Origin: JBHYGK01 sp051859045
GTDB lineage: Bacteria > Pseudomonadota > Gammaproteobacteria > Xanthomonadales > Xanthomonadaceae
Reading direction: 5' to 3'
Assembly: GCA_051859045.1 (NCBI GenBank)
Contig: JBHYGK010000012.1
Location: forward strand, 1-64,000
Length of the DNA stretch: 64,000 nt
Positions 56,085-64,000 of the stretch are shown in pieces; the first letter of the stretch is position 1, and each line of letters opens with the position of its first letter. The position numbers and the translations under genes are program-made. Under the pieces are notes generated by a model. It was not told the DNA's origin. It saw only the letters and a list, made by a program, of their open reading frames with translations, and made no database searches.

Positions 56085-57097
56085 AGTCCGGCAGCGTCGG
56101 GGCGCTCTTCGCCGAGGGGCCCAACAACTTCCACCTGCTGCGCCTGCTCGCCGCGCTGGCGGTGATCTACGGCCATGCGTTCCCGATCGTCGGGTCGGGC
56201 GAGGCCGACCTGTACCTGCGGCTGGTCGGCAACAAGTTCATCGGCGGCGTCGCGGTCGACATCTTCTTCGTCGCCAGCGGCTTCCTGGTCGCCTCGTCGC
56301 TCGAGCGCAGCAGCCTGGCGCGCTACGCGTGGGCGAGGTCGCTGCGGATCTTCCCGGCCCTGTTCGTCGCCATCGGCCTGACGGTGTTCGTGCTCGGCCC
56401 GCTGCTCACCACCGCCGACGGCTACTGGAGCGACCCGCAGACCTGGCGCTACCTGTGGCGGAACGCCCTCATGGTGGGCACCGAGTACTTCCTGCCCGGC
56501 GTGTTCGAGTCGCATCCCGACCGGGCCGTGAACGGATCGCTGTGGTCGCTGCCGGTCGAGTTCCGGCTGTACGTCGTGTTCTTCTTCCTCGCCCTCGTCG
56601 GCCTGCTGCAGCGCGAGCGCTTCACGCTGCTGGTGATCGCGCTGCTGCTGGTGGGCCTGGCCGTGGTCCCGCAGTACCCGGTGTTCACGCAGTACGCCAA
56701 CTGGGTCAACGCCTCCGCGCTGTTCTTCGCGGGCGCCCTGGTCTGGAAGCGGCGCGACGAGGTCCTGCTGAGCCCCTGGGGCGTGCTCGGCCTGATCGCG
56801 CTGGGCATGATGACCCACGGCACGCCGGCCTTCCCCGTCGCCTACTTCGCCTCCGTCGTCTACGGCGTGTTCGTGTTCGCCCTGTGCCTGCGCCTGCCGC
56901 GCATCCACGTCCGCGACCTGTCGTATGGCGTCTACCTCTACGGCTGGCCGGCCCAGCAGCTCGTGGTGCACCTCGCCCCGGGCGGATCGGCGATGGTGAA
57001 CACGCTGGCGGGCGCCGCCATCGCGCTCGTCCTCGCCTTCGCCTCGTGGGAGCTCGTCGAGCGTCCGTCGTTGTCCCTGAAATCGCGCGTCCGCTAG
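56081..57097 (+). CDS. Acyltransferase 3 family membrane protein (O-antigen acetylation type)
   Basis: The 338-residue protein has about ten membrane helices and the acyltransferase 3 features: FHLLRLLAALAVIYGHAFPIVG with the conserved His near residue 32, GVAVDIFFVASGFLVASSLERS, and LWSLPVEFRLYVVFFF. Such proteins move acetyl or other acyl groups across the membrane onto sugars of LPS or other glycans. GTG 56081 overlaps the upstream stop by 4 nt. It ends in TAG, whose last bases also form part of the GGAG ribosome site of the next gene. Confidence 0.88.
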   Translation: MKSGSVGALFAEGPNNFHLLRLLAALAVIYGHAFPIVGSGEADLYLRLVGNKFIGGVAVDIFFVASGFLVASSLERSSLARYAWARSLRIFPALFVAIGLTVFVLGPLLTTADGYWSDPQTWRYLWRNALMVGTEYFLPGVFESHPDRAVNGSLWSLPVEFRLYVVFFFLALVGLLQRERFTLLVIALLLVGLAVVPQYPVFTQYANWVNASALFFAGALVWKRRDEVLLSPWGVLGLIALGMMTHGTPAFPVAYFASVVYGVFVFALCLRLPRIHVRDLSYGVYLYGWPAQQLVVHLAPGGSAMVNTLAGAAIALVLAFASWELVERPSLSLKSRVR

Positions 57098-57105
57098 GAG
57101 CCCCC

Positions 57106-58050
57106 ATGCATCCCCTCGTCTCGATCGTCATGCCGGCCTACAACGAAGGCGAGGCCATCCAGGAGACCCTGTCGGCCCTGGAGCAGGCCCTGGCCGGGCT
57201 CCCGTTCCGCTTCGAGGTCGTGGTCGTCAACGACGGCAGCAAGGACGACACGGTCGAGAAGGCGAAGGGCTTCCCGCAGGCCGCGTTCGAGGTCGTGGTG
57301 GTGGACCTCTCGCGCAACTTCGGCAAGGAGGCGGCCCTCAGCGCCGGCCTCGAGGCCTCGCGCGGCGCGGCGGTGATCCCCATCGACGCGGACCTGCAGG
57401 ATCCGCCCTCGCTGATCCCGGAGATGCTGCGCCAGTGGAGCGCCGGCGCGGAGGTCGTCCTCGCGCGTCGCTCCGACCGCACCTCGGACGGCTGGCTGAA
57501 GCGGACGACGGCCGCCGCGTTCTACCGCGTCATGAACCAGCTCTCCGAGGTCCGGCTGCCCGAGAACGTGGGCGACTTCAGGCTGATGGACCGGGTGGTC
57601 GTCGACGTGGTCCGCGCGCTGCCTGAGAACCGGCGCTTCATGAAGGGCCTGTTCGCCTGGGCCGGCTTCCGGACGGTCGTGCTCGACTACCAGCGGCCGG
57701 CGCGCGTCGCCGGCGAGACCAAGTTCAACGGCTTCCGCCTGCTCAACCTCGCGATGGAGGGCATCACGTCGTTCTCGACGGCGCCGCTGCGCCTCGCGAG
57801 CTACTCCGGCGCGGCCGTGGCCGCGGGCGCCTTCCTCTACGGCGCCTACGTCATCGCCCGCACGCTCGTGCTCGGCCGCGACCTGCCCGGCTACGCCTCG
57901 CTGATGACCGTGATCCTGTTCCTCTCCGGCGTCCAGCTCATGGCGCTCGGCCTGATCGGCGAATACGTCGGCCGGACCTACCTCGAGTCCAAGCGCCGTC
58001 CGGCCTTCCTCGTCCGCGAGGTCTGGCGTTCGGGCCAAGGCCCGGGGTGA
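57106..58050 (+). CDS. Polyprenyl-phosphate glycosyltransferase (DPM1/ArnC/GtrB-like GT2)
   Basis: The 314-residue protein has an N-terminal GT2 domain (VSIVMPAYNEGEAIQETL, VVVNDGSKDDT, DADLQDPP as the DXD region) and two C-terminal membrane helices (about 235-295) plus a short tail, the layout of GtrB/ArnC-type enzymes. They load a sugar from a nucleotide donor onto undecaprenyl phosphate. With GtrA (62019) it could provide a flipped sugar donor for O-antigen decoration. A TAGGAG site precedes ATG 57106. Confidence 0.9.
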   Translation: MHPLVSIVMPAYNEGEAIQETLSALEQALAGLPFRFEVVVVNDGSKDDTVEKAKGFPQAAFEVVVVDLSRNFGKEAALSAGLEASRGAAVIPIDADLQDPPSLIPEMLRQWSAGAEVVLARRSDRTSDGWLKRTTAAAFYRVMNQLSEVRLPENVGDFRLMDRVVVDVVRALPENRRFMKGLFAWAGFRTVVLDYQRPARVAGETKFNGFRLLNLAMEGITSFSTAPLRLASYSGAAVAAGAFLYGAYVIARTLVLGRDLPGYASLMTVILFLSGVQLMALGLIGEYVGRTYLESKRRPAFLVREVWRSGQGPG

Positions 58051-60491
58051 GCGACCCCAGCCATCAAGGGGGGGCGGTGCGCGCGGGAGCCTTCCTCGAC
58101 CTGCGCGTCGCCGCCGTCGCGGCGCTGGCGCTCGCCGCCGGCCATGCCTTCGCGGCCCGCGCGTGGGGCCTGGAGTACGCCGGCGCCGCGCTCGTCGCCG
58201 ATGTCCTGGCGGGAGCGGTCGCGGGCCTGCTCCTCGCTGCCGCGCTCCCGACCTGGCCACGCCGCCTGGCCTTGCTGGCCCTGCTCCTCGCACCGGTGCT
58301 GCTGCAGTCGTGGAAGCTGGTCACGTTCGGGCAGCCCATCGCGTTCGGCGACGCGGTCGCCTTCGTCGCCCTCGTCGAAGTGCTCGCGGGCGGGCGCAAG
58401 GTGGCCGCCGTGGCCGTCGTGCTGGCCTTCCTCTGGGCGCTGTGGATGGTGCGGCCGCCGATCGGGCAGGGCCGGGCGAGGCTCCTCGGCTGGGCGGCGG
58501 GCTGGCTGTCGCTGGGACTCGTCGCGGGCGGCGCGGGGGCGCTGCTCGCGGATGGCGACGATGCCGCGGCCGACCGCAGGCTGCTCGCGTCCGGCGGGCT
58601 GGGGTACTCGGTCCACATCCTGCTGGACGGCCTGGCGGGGAGCGACGACGCGCCGAGCGCGCGGGACGTCGTGCGGGCGCGGGCGACGCTCGGGCCTCCG
58701 GGCGGGATCGCCGCCGGGGCGCCGCCGACCCGCAGCGTGCACCTCGTCCTGCTGGAGTCGGTGTGGGATCCGCTCCGGCTGTCGGCCTACGCCTTCTCGC
58801 GGGATCCGTTCGACCCGCGCTTCCGCGCGCTGCTCGAGGCCGGGGAGGGCGGCGTGCTGGTGCCCGGCTTCGGGGGAGCGACGGCGAACGCCGAGTTCGA
58901 GGTGCTCTGCGGACTCCCCGCGGACGGGACCGACGTGCTCTTCGAGCGCGGGCTGCCGCCGGCCTTGCCCTGCCTGCCCGCGCTCCTGCGGGCGGCGGGC
59001 TACGCCACGCTGGCCCAGCATCCGTTCCGCGAGGGGTTCTGGTCGAGGGACCGGGCCTATCCCGCGCTCGGCTTCACGACCTACCTGCACGAGCGGGCCT
59101 TCGACCTGGCCGATGCCGACGGCAGCTTCCTCGCCGATGGCTCCCTGTTCGCGCAGGCGAGGGCGCTGGATGGCGACGGGGCGCGCCGGTTCGTCTACAC
59201 GGTGACGCTGTCCTCGCATTTCCCCTACGACCGCGATGACCGCCAGCGGCCGGCGCTGGTCCACGTGCGCCCCGCGTCGCCCATGCTCCAGGCCTATGCG
59301 AACGCGGTCGCCTACACGACCGCGGCGTTCATGGACCACCTCGAGGCCGTGCTGGCGGAGGATCCCGACGCGCTCGTGATCGCCTTCGGCGACCACGCCC
59401 CGGCCCTCGGCCCCGCGCCGAATCCCTACACCGCGTCGGGGCTGCCGTTCGTCAACGAGGCGCTGCGCGAACGCTCCTTCCCGCGGCTCGCGGAGACCCC
59501 GCTGGTGGTGGTCGATGGACGCCGCGGCGTCGTGCGGACCGGTCGCATGCCGCTGTACGCGGTGCCCTACCTGGCCTTGGATCTCCTCTCCGGGGGAGGG
59601 CTGCAGCTCCCGCTGCAGGCGGCGTTCGCGCCCGGCCGTCCCGCGCGGACGAGCCGCTGGTTCTTCGGGCGCCGCCTGCTGGCCGGGGACGGGGGCGGGC
59701 CCTGGCGGGCGTGCGCCCCGCTGTCGGAGGACGCCGAGTGCCTCGACGCCGGGCGGGTCGGCGAGGCGTTGCTGCTGCTCCGGCGCGACCTGCTGGAGGG
59801 CCAGCAGTACACGAGGCTCGCGGCCGGCGTCGCCGCGGTCCCGGGCGGCAGGCAGGCCAAGGGCCTGGTGCGCTTCGCGGACTGCGACGCCACGCCCCGC
59901 GCGCTGCAGCCGGACTTCCTGCTGGTGCCTCCCGGCGGCGGCGCGAGCGCCCTCGTGCTGCTGCTGCAGGACTCCCGGGGCGAGCCCGGGATCCGGATCG
60001 GACGCGCCACGTTCCCGATGCAGGGGCGCTCCGCCGAGCGCTCCGCGCTGCTGCCCCATTCGACCTTGCGGGCCCTCGCGGGCCGGCAGCCGGTGGCCTG
60101 GGCCTGCCCCGGGCCCGGCGGCGCGAGCGGCGGGATGGGCTGGATCGACATCGTGGATGCGGCCGTGCCGCCCACCGAACCCACCGGCACCTGCGCGCTC
60201 GCGGTCGCGGCCTGGGGGCCGGCGTCGACCCCGGCCGGGGTGGCGTTCAACGCGCCGGCCCCCGGGCGCAGCGCCCTCTGGCTCACCGGCGTCGAGACCG
60301 TCGGCGACGTGGCGTTCGCGGTCGGCGGCGTCCCGGCGGTGGCCTCCACCAGCGGGTCCACCGTCACGCTGTCGTTCGCGTCCGACGCGCTGCTCCGGGA
60401 GGAAGGCGTGCATCCGGTGGCCTGGTACTGCCGCGACGGGTCGGGCGGGACGCTGGGCGTGCTCACCGTCGGCCCCGCCGGCGCGCGCTGA
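58047..60491 (+). CDS. LtaS/OpgB-like membrane phosphoglycerol transferase with extra C-terminal domain
   Basis: The 814-residue protein begins with about four or five membrane helices (to about residue 175). A sulfatase-like catalytic domain follows (about 225-530): VHLVLLESVW with metal ligand Glu near 235, the nucleophile region GGATANAEFEVLCGLP with Thr279, HPF with a conserved His, SSHFPY, and FGDHAP with Asp449-His450. This is the arrangement of LtaS and OpgB enzymes, which add glycerol phosphate (or similar groups) from lipid donors. The last 250 residues are not recognised and end in a Ser/Thr/Gly-rich beta-like region. Position inside the O-antigen cluster suggests phosphoglycerol on the O-chain. 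Confidence 0.82.
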   Translation: MSDPSHQGGAVRAGAFLDLRVAAVAALALAAGHAFAARAWGLEYAGAALVADVLAGAVAGLLLAAALPTWPRRLALLALLLAPVLLQSWKLVTFGQPIAFGDAVAFVALVEVLAGGRKVAAVAVVLAFLWALWMVRPPIGQGRARLLGWAAGWLSLGLVAGGAGALLADGDDAAADRRLLASGGLGYSVHILLDGLAGSDDAPSARDVVRARATLGPPGGIAAGAPPTRSVHLVLLESVWDPLRLSAYAFSRDPFDPRFRALLEAGEGGVLVPGFGGATANAEFEVLCGLPADGTDVLFERGLPPALPCLPALLRAAGYATLAQHPFREGFWSRDRAYPALGFTTYLHERAFDLADADGSFLADGSLFAQARALDGDGARRFVYTVTLSSHFPYDRDDRQRPALVHVRPASPMLQAYANAVAYTTAAFMDHLEAVLAEDPDALVIAFGDHAPALGPAPNPYTASGLPFVNEALRERSFPRLAETPLVVVDGRRGVVRTGRMPLYAVPYLALDLLSGGGLQLPLQAAFAPGRPARTSRWFFGRRLLAGDGGGPWRACAPLSEDAECLDAGRVGEALLLLRRDLLEGQQYTRLAAGVAAVPGGRQAKGLVRFADCDATPRALQPDFLLVPPGGGASALVLLLQDSRGEPGIRIGRATFPMQGRSAERSALLPHSTLRALAGRQPVAWACPGPGGASGGMGWIDIVDAAVPPTEPTGTCALAVAAWGPASTPAGVAFNAPAPGRSALWLTGVETVGDVAFAVGGVPAVASTSGSTVTLSFASDALLREEGVHPVAWYCRDGSGGTLGVLTVGPAGAR

Positions 60492-60545
60492 GCGCATCCG
60501 CCCTCCCTGTCCGAAAGGACGGGTCCGCGGCCCGGCGCGGCCGGC

Positions 60546-60551
60546 TAGAAT
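60546..60551 (+). promoter_or_regulatory. Putative -10 box of the CoA-transferase genes (TAGAAT)
   Basis: TAGAAT, identical to the box before the cytochrome c gene, lies 31 nt before the ATG at 60583 and would give these genes their own promoter separate from the O-antigen genes. Confidence 0.45.
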
Positions 60552-60582
60552 CGGCGCTCTTCCCGCCCCACGAGAGCGCCCC

Positions 60583-61335
60583 ATGTCGCTGCCCGCCACT
60601 GCCCCCGCCTCCGCCGCGGCCCCGCGCCGCGCCAAGGACAAAGTCTTCGCCAGCGCCGCCGAGGCCCTGCGCGACGTCGTCGCCGACGGCCAGACCCTCG
60701 CGGTCGGCGGCTTCGGCCTGTGCGGCATCCCCGAGGCGCTGATCGCCGCGCTGCGCGACTCCGGCGCCACCGGCCTCACCGCGATCTCCAACAACGCCGG
60801 CGTCGACGGCTTCGGCCTCGGCCAGCTGCTGGCCACCCGCCAGATCCGCAAGATGATTTCGAGCTACGTGGGCGAGAACAAGGAGTTCGAGCGCCAGTAC
60901 CTGGCCGGCGAGCTCGAGCTGGAGTTCAACCCGCAGGGCACGCTGGCCGAGCGCCTGCGCGCCGGCGGCGCGGGCATCCCGGCGTTCTTCACCCGCACCG
61001 GCTACGGCACCATCGTCGCCGACGGCAAGGAGACCCGGCAGTTCCCCGACGGCCACTGGTACGTGCTGGAGACCGCGCTGAAGGCCGACGTGTCGCTGGT
61101 GAAGGCCTGGAAGGCCGACCGCGCCGGCAACCTGGTGTTCCGCAAGACCGCGCGCAACTTCAATCCCGCCTGCGCGATGGCCGGCGCGACCTGCATCGTC
61201 GAGGTGGAGGAGCTGGTGGAGGTCGGCGCGATCGACCCCGACCACGTGCACCTGCCGGGCATCTACGTCGACCGCATCGTGGTCAACGCCACCCCCGAGA
61301 AGCGCATCGAGCAGCGCACCGTGCGCGCGGCCTGA
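60583..61335 (+). CDS. lpsI: Succinyl-CoA:3-ketoacid CoA-transferase subunit A
   Basis: The 250-residue subunit has the CoA-transferase family I signature DGQTLAVGGFGLCGIPEALI near residues 38-56, and the blocks SNNAGVDGFGLGQLL, SSYVGENKEFERQYL and FFTRTGYGTIVADGKE. With subunit B it transfers CoA from succinyl-CoA to acetoacetate. In Xanthomonas the corresponding genes at the end of the LPS cluster are called lpsI and lpsJ, although their part in LPS synthesis is doubtful. An acetoacetate role also fits the fumarylacetoacetase-family gene in this window. Confidence 0.9.
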   Translation: MSLPATAPASAAAPRRAKDKVFASAAEALRDVVADGQTLAVGGFGLCGIPEALIAALRDSGATGLTAISNNAGVDGFGLGQLLATRQIRKMISSYVGENKEFERQYLAGELELEFNPQGTLAERLRAGGAGIPAFFTRTGYGTIVADGKETRQFPDGHWYVLETALKADVSLVKAWKADRAGNLVFRKTARNFNPACAMAGATCIVEVEELVEVGAIDPDHVHLPGIYVDRIVVNATPEKRIEQRTVRAA

Positions 61336-61370
61336 GCCGCGGCCCCCCACCCTTCGAAAGGATCACCGAC

Positions 61371-62009
61371 ATGCCCTGGACCCGCGACGAGATGGCGCAG
61401 CGCGCCGCCCGCGAACTCACCGATGGCGCCTACGTCAACCTCGGCATCGGCCTGCCGACGCTGGTGGCCAACCACATCCCCGACGGCATGGACGTCTGGC
61501 TGCAGAGCGAGAACGGCCTGCTCGGCATCGGCCCGTTCCCGGGCGAGGCCGAGGTCGACGCCGACCTGATCAACGCCGGCAAGCAGACCGTCACCGCCCG
61601 CGCCGGCGCCAGCTTCTTCGGCTCCCACGACAGCTTCGCGATGATCCGCGGCGGCCACGTCGACCTCGCCATCCTCGGCGCGATGCAGGTCACCGCCTCG
61701 GGCGACCTGGCCAACTGGATGGTGCCGGGCAAGATGGTCAAGGGCATGGGCGGCGCGATGGACCTCGTCGCCGGCGTGAGGCGCGTGGTGGTGCTGATGG
61801 AGCACACCGCGAAGGGCGGCGAGCACAAGATCCTGCCGGCCTGCACCCTGCCGCTGACCGGCGTGGGCGTGGTCGACCGCATCATCACCGACCTCGCCGT
61901 GCTCGACGTCACCGCCGGCGGCCTGGCGCTGGTGGAGCTGGCGCCGGGCGTCAGCGTGGCCGAGCTGCAGGCCGCCACCGGCGTGCCGGTCATCGCCGGC
62001 GCGGCCTGA
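61371..62009 (+). CDS. lpsJ: Succinyl-CoA:3-ketoacid CoA-transferase subunit B
   Basis: The 212-residue subunit carries the catalytic Glu47 in the SENGLLGIGPFP motif and the YVNLGIGLPTLVANHIP start and MKGMGGAMDLVAGVRRVVVLMEHTAKGGEHKIL segment of the beta chain. The Glu forms the covalent CoA thioester during transfer. It lies 35 bp after subunit A with GAAAGGA as ribosome site and is followed after 9 bp by the gtrA-like gene. Confidence 0.92.
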   Translation: MPWTRDEMAQRAARELTDGAYVNLGIGLPTLVANHIPDGMDVWLQSENGLLGIGPFPGEAEVDADLINAGKQTVTARAGASFFGSHDSFAMIRGGHVDLAILGAMQVTASGDLANWMVPGKMVKGMGGAMDLVAGVRRVVVLMEHTAKGGEHKILPACTLPLTGVGVVDRIITDLAVLDVTAGGLALVELAPGVSVAELQAATGVPVIAGAA

Positions 62010-62018
62010 CGCGCACGC

Positions 62019-62411
62019 ATGGCGAAGGACGCGTTGCTGCGGCAGGCCGTCTCCTACGGCGTCGTCGGCGGGCTCCAGCTGCTCGCGGACTGGGCCTGGT
62101 TCGTCGCCCTGACGGCGCTCGGCCTGGGCGTCGTCCCGGCCAACCTCGTCGCGCGCGTCGCCGGCGCGATGCTCGGGTTCTGGCTCAACGGCCGCTTCAC
62201 GTTCGCCAGCGAGGGACGGCCCTCGCTCGGCGGGGCGCGCTTCGCGCGCTTCGTCGCCGCCTGGATCCCGATCACCGCGCTCTCGACGCTCGGCGTGCAC
62301 CTGCTCGATGCGCAGCAGGGCCTGTGGGCCGCCTGGCTCGGCAAGCCGCTGCTCGACGCGGCGCTGGCCGGGCTGGGCTTCGTGCTGGCGCGCTACTGGA
62401 TCTACCGCTGA
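62019..62411 (+). CDS. GtrA-family membrane protein
   Basis: The 130-residue protein has four membrane helices in the GtrA pattern: SYGVVGGLQLLADWAWFVAL, NLVARVAGAMLGFWLNGRFTF, and a final GLGFVLARYWIYR. GtrA proteins are thought to flip undecaprenyl-phosphate-linked sugars and usually act with a GtrB-like enzyme; the GT2 at 57106 is a candidate partner. GtrA homologues also accompany DprE1/DprE2-like genes, which here face it tail to tail. Confidence 0.85.
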   Translation: MAKDALLRQAVSYGVVGGLQLLADWAWFVALTALGLGVVPANLVARVAGAMLGFWLNGRFTFASEGRPSLGGARFARFVAAWIPITALSTLGVHLLDAQQGLWAAWLGKPLLDAALAGLGFVLARYWIYR

Positions 62412-62435
62412 CGCGCGCCGCGCGCCGCCCGGCCC

Positions 62436-63176
62436 TCAGAACCGCATCCGCCGGAACACCGCCTCCGGCAGCAGCGCGATCGCCAGCATCAGCGGCCGCC
62501 AGAACCACGGCAGCCAGGCCACGGCGCGGCGGCGGTCGATCGCGCGCACCAGGCCCGCGGCCACGCGCGCCGGCGTCGACCACAGCGGGCCCGGGCGCAG
62601 GTGCGCGGTCATCGGGCTCGCCAGCGGGCCCGGCATCACGGTGAGCACGTTCACGCCCGTCGCGTGGCGGGCCTGGCGCTCGCCGCTGGCCCAGGCCACC
62701 ACCGCGGCCTTGGCCGCGCCGTAGACGGGATTCGCCGCGCGCCCGCGCACCCCGGCCACCGAGGCGATCACCGCCAGCGTGGCGGGCGCGCGCAGCCGGC
62801 GCAGCAGCGCGCCGCCCAGCGCCAGCACCGAGGTGGCGTTGGTGGCGAAGGCGGCCAGCGCCGCGTCGGTGGAGGCCGCGCAGGCCCCGGGATCGGGCAG
62901 CGCGCCGTGCGCGACGAGGGCCACGTCGACCTCGCCGAGCGCCGCCCAGGCCGCGTCGAGCATGGCCGCGTGCGCCGCGGTGTCGTTGGCGTCGAGCACG
63001 TGCGTCCACGCGCGCGCGCCGCGCACCCGCAGGTCGGCGGCGATCGCTTCGAGCCGGGCGGCATCGCGGCCCACGATCACCAGCGAGGCGCCGCGCGCGG
63101 CATACAGGCGCGCGCAGGCCTCGGCGATCGCCGAGGTGGCGCCCACCACCAGCACCCGCGGCGGCGCGGCGCTCAT
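62436..63176 (-). CDS. DprE2-like short-chain dehydrogenase
   Basis: The 246-residue SDR has the cofactor motif VGATSAIAEACA (residues 11-22), catalytic Ser139 in IASVAGVRGRAANPVYGAAKAA, with Tyr152 and Lys156. Its start overlaps the stop of the upstream FAD oxidase by 4 nt. The pair resembles DprE1/DprE2, which together invert the 2'-hydroxyl of decaprenyl-phosphoryl ribose in mycobacteria; in proteobacteria similar pairs probably make an unusual polyprenyl-linked sugar for surface glycans. The C-terminus has a hydrophobic helix. Confidence 0.85.
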   Translation of the reverse strand: MSAAPPRVLVVGATSAIAEACARLYAARGASLVIVGRDAARLEAIAADLRVRGARAWTHVLDANDTAAHAAMLDAAWAALGEVDVALVAHGALPDPGACAASTDAALAAFATNATSVLALGGALLRRLRAPATLAVIASVAGVRGRAANPVYGAAKAAVVAWASGERQARHATGVNVLTVMPGPLASPMTAHLRPGPLWSTPARVAAGLVRAIDRRRAVAWLPWFWRPLMLAIALLPEAVFRRMRF

Positions 63177-64000
63177 GCCATCACCCGGCGCCACAGCGAG
63201 GACGAGAACGCCGGGTCGCGGAAGGCCGCGAAGGCCTCCAGGCGCGGATGGCTGCGGCGGAACAGGGCGGGCGGCATGCGGGCGTCCTTGGCGGGATACA
63301 GGGCCCCGCCGGCGCCGTCGACGATCGCGTCGAAGCGCGCCAGCAGCGCCATCGCCGCGGGCGTGCGCGGCAGGTCGAGGGCGAGGGTCAGGCCGGCGCG
63401 CGGGAAGCTCAGCAGGCCGGCGGGCGCGCGCTCCGCGAAGCGCTTGAGCACCACCGGGAACGCGCCCAGCCCGGCGTGGGCCAGCGCGTCGAGCAGCAGG
63501 GCCACGCCCTCGCGCTCGGCCGGCGGGGGCAGCACGCACTGGTACTGCAGGAAGCCGGCGGGGCCGTGCAGGCGGTGCCAGTCGCGCAGGCCGTCGAGCG
63601 GATGCAGCACCGCGGCGTGGTGGCGCACGCGCACGCGGCCGCCGGCGGGCAGGGCGTGGAAGCGCAGCGCGTTGAGCACCCGGGCGCTGGCGCGGTTCAC
63701 CAGCCCCAGCGGCGGCGTGAACGGCACGCCCAGGCCCCGGCCCGGCGCGGCGCCCGCGCCGCGCGGCGGTTCGACGTCGGCCGGCAGCGGATCGGCGCCC
63801 AGCAGGTGGCCGCGGCCCAGGGCGCGCCCGCGCGCCGAGCCGTCGATCCACGCCACCGCGTGGGCGTGCTGCGCGGCCATCGCGTCGAGGCCGTCGAACA
63901 GCGCGTCGAGGCCGTCGGCGCGGCGCGCCTCCTCGCGCATCCACGGCCCGGCGCAGCGCTCCAGGCGCAGCGTCGCGCGGGTGATCAGGCCGGTGAGCCC
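63173..64000 (-). CDS. DprE1-like FAD-binding oxidase, C-terminal part (continues beyond window)
   Basis: The frame is open to the right edge, so the 5' end (FAD-binding PP-loop domain) is missing. The visible 276 residues begin with GLTGLITRATLRLERC, as in the end of the FAD_binding_4 domain of DprE1, then the substrate domain including FLQYQCVLPP, the KDARM motif (YPAKDARMPPALFRRSHPRL) and the end FAAFRDPAFSSSLWRRV. DprE1 oxidises the sugar of polyprenyl-phosphoryl ribose. It overlaps the SDR gene by 4 nt. Confidence 0.85.
   Translation of the reverse strand, partial: GLTGLITRATLRLERCAGPWMREEARRADGLDALFDGLDAMAAQHAHAVAWIDGSARGRALGRGHLLGADPLPADVEPPRGAGAAPGRGLGVPFTPPLGLVNRASARVLNALRFHALPAGGRVRVRHHAAVLHPLDGLRDWHRLHGPAGFLQYQCVLPPPAEREGVALLLDALAHAGLGAFPVVLKRFAERAPAGLLSFPRAGLTLALDLPRTPAAMALLARFDAIVDGAGGALYPAKDARMPPALFRRSHPRLEAFAAFRDPAFSSSLWRRVMA

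Overview
The window is very GC-rich, gene-dense chromosomal DNA from a gammaproteobacterium, most likely a member of the Lysobacterales (Xanthomonadales). The gene order supports this: trpEGDC, a clp-type Crp/Fnr regulator divergent from speD, then coq7 and rplM-rpsI, and a cystathionine beta-synthase/metB pair that leads straight into an ABC-type O-antigen cluster closed by two CoA-transferase subunit genes (the arrangement known from Xanthomonas LPS loci). No rRNA, CRISPR array, transposase, integrase or phage gene was recognised.

Layout. 1-9.6 kb: tail of an unknown gene, a PDZ protein, an SLC13-type transporter, a complete fused-AB Mrp Na+/H+ antiporter operon (all five Mrp junctions are 4-nt overlaps) and an atypical SDR. 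9.6-19 kb: a five-gene envelope locus made of a Pla-1/cef-type lipase lipoprotein, a DUF1302 outer-membrane protein, a DUF1329 protein, a YCF48-like propeller and an RND/MMPL transporter, with tandem hairpins in the middle and a strong terminator at the end. 19-24 kb: outer-membrane protein, EamA transporter, Mpo1-like dioxygenase, purC, a cytochrome c lipoprotein, a minimal DjlA-like J protein and rpe. 24-27.3 kb: three very small minus-strand ORFs and a two-component system resembling the dedicated-sortase-system family, although no sortase is present. 27.4-36.8 kb: trpEGDC, a TauE-type exporter, clp, speD, coq7, a GlcF-like Fe-S protein, rplM-rpsI and tRNA-Gln. 37-45.5 kb: an outer-membrane protein, a chemoreceptor gene broken by one in-frame TAG, a fumarylacetoacetase-family gene with maiA, pilU, a DUF4398/OmpA pair and a YdcH-like protein.

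45.7-64 kb is the sulfur amino acid and surface-polysaccharide island: CBS, metB, wzm, wzt (with C-terminal glycan-binding domain), a sulfotransferase-like protein, a two-domain glycosyltransferase, a polytopic membrane protein, an acyltransferase, a polyprenyl-phosphate glycosyltransferase, an LtaS/OpgB-like phosphoglycerol transferase, the two CoA-transferase subunits, GtrA, and a DprE2/DprE1-like pair running off the edge. Together these suggest an O-antigen exported by Wzm/Wzt and possibly decorated with sulfate, acyl and phosphoglycerol groups.

Most noteworthy: two long reading frames are each interrupted by a single in-frame TAG (38996 and 51868); the clp gene has no ATG/GTG/TTG for its conserved N-terminus and seems to start at CTG; several -10 boxes lie 6-8 nt before start codons, pointing to leaderless mRNAs; and the lipase-DUF1302-DUF1329-YCF48-RND locus is the best candidate for a poorly described envelope transport system. 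Function calls rest on motif recognition by eye; no database search or computation was run.
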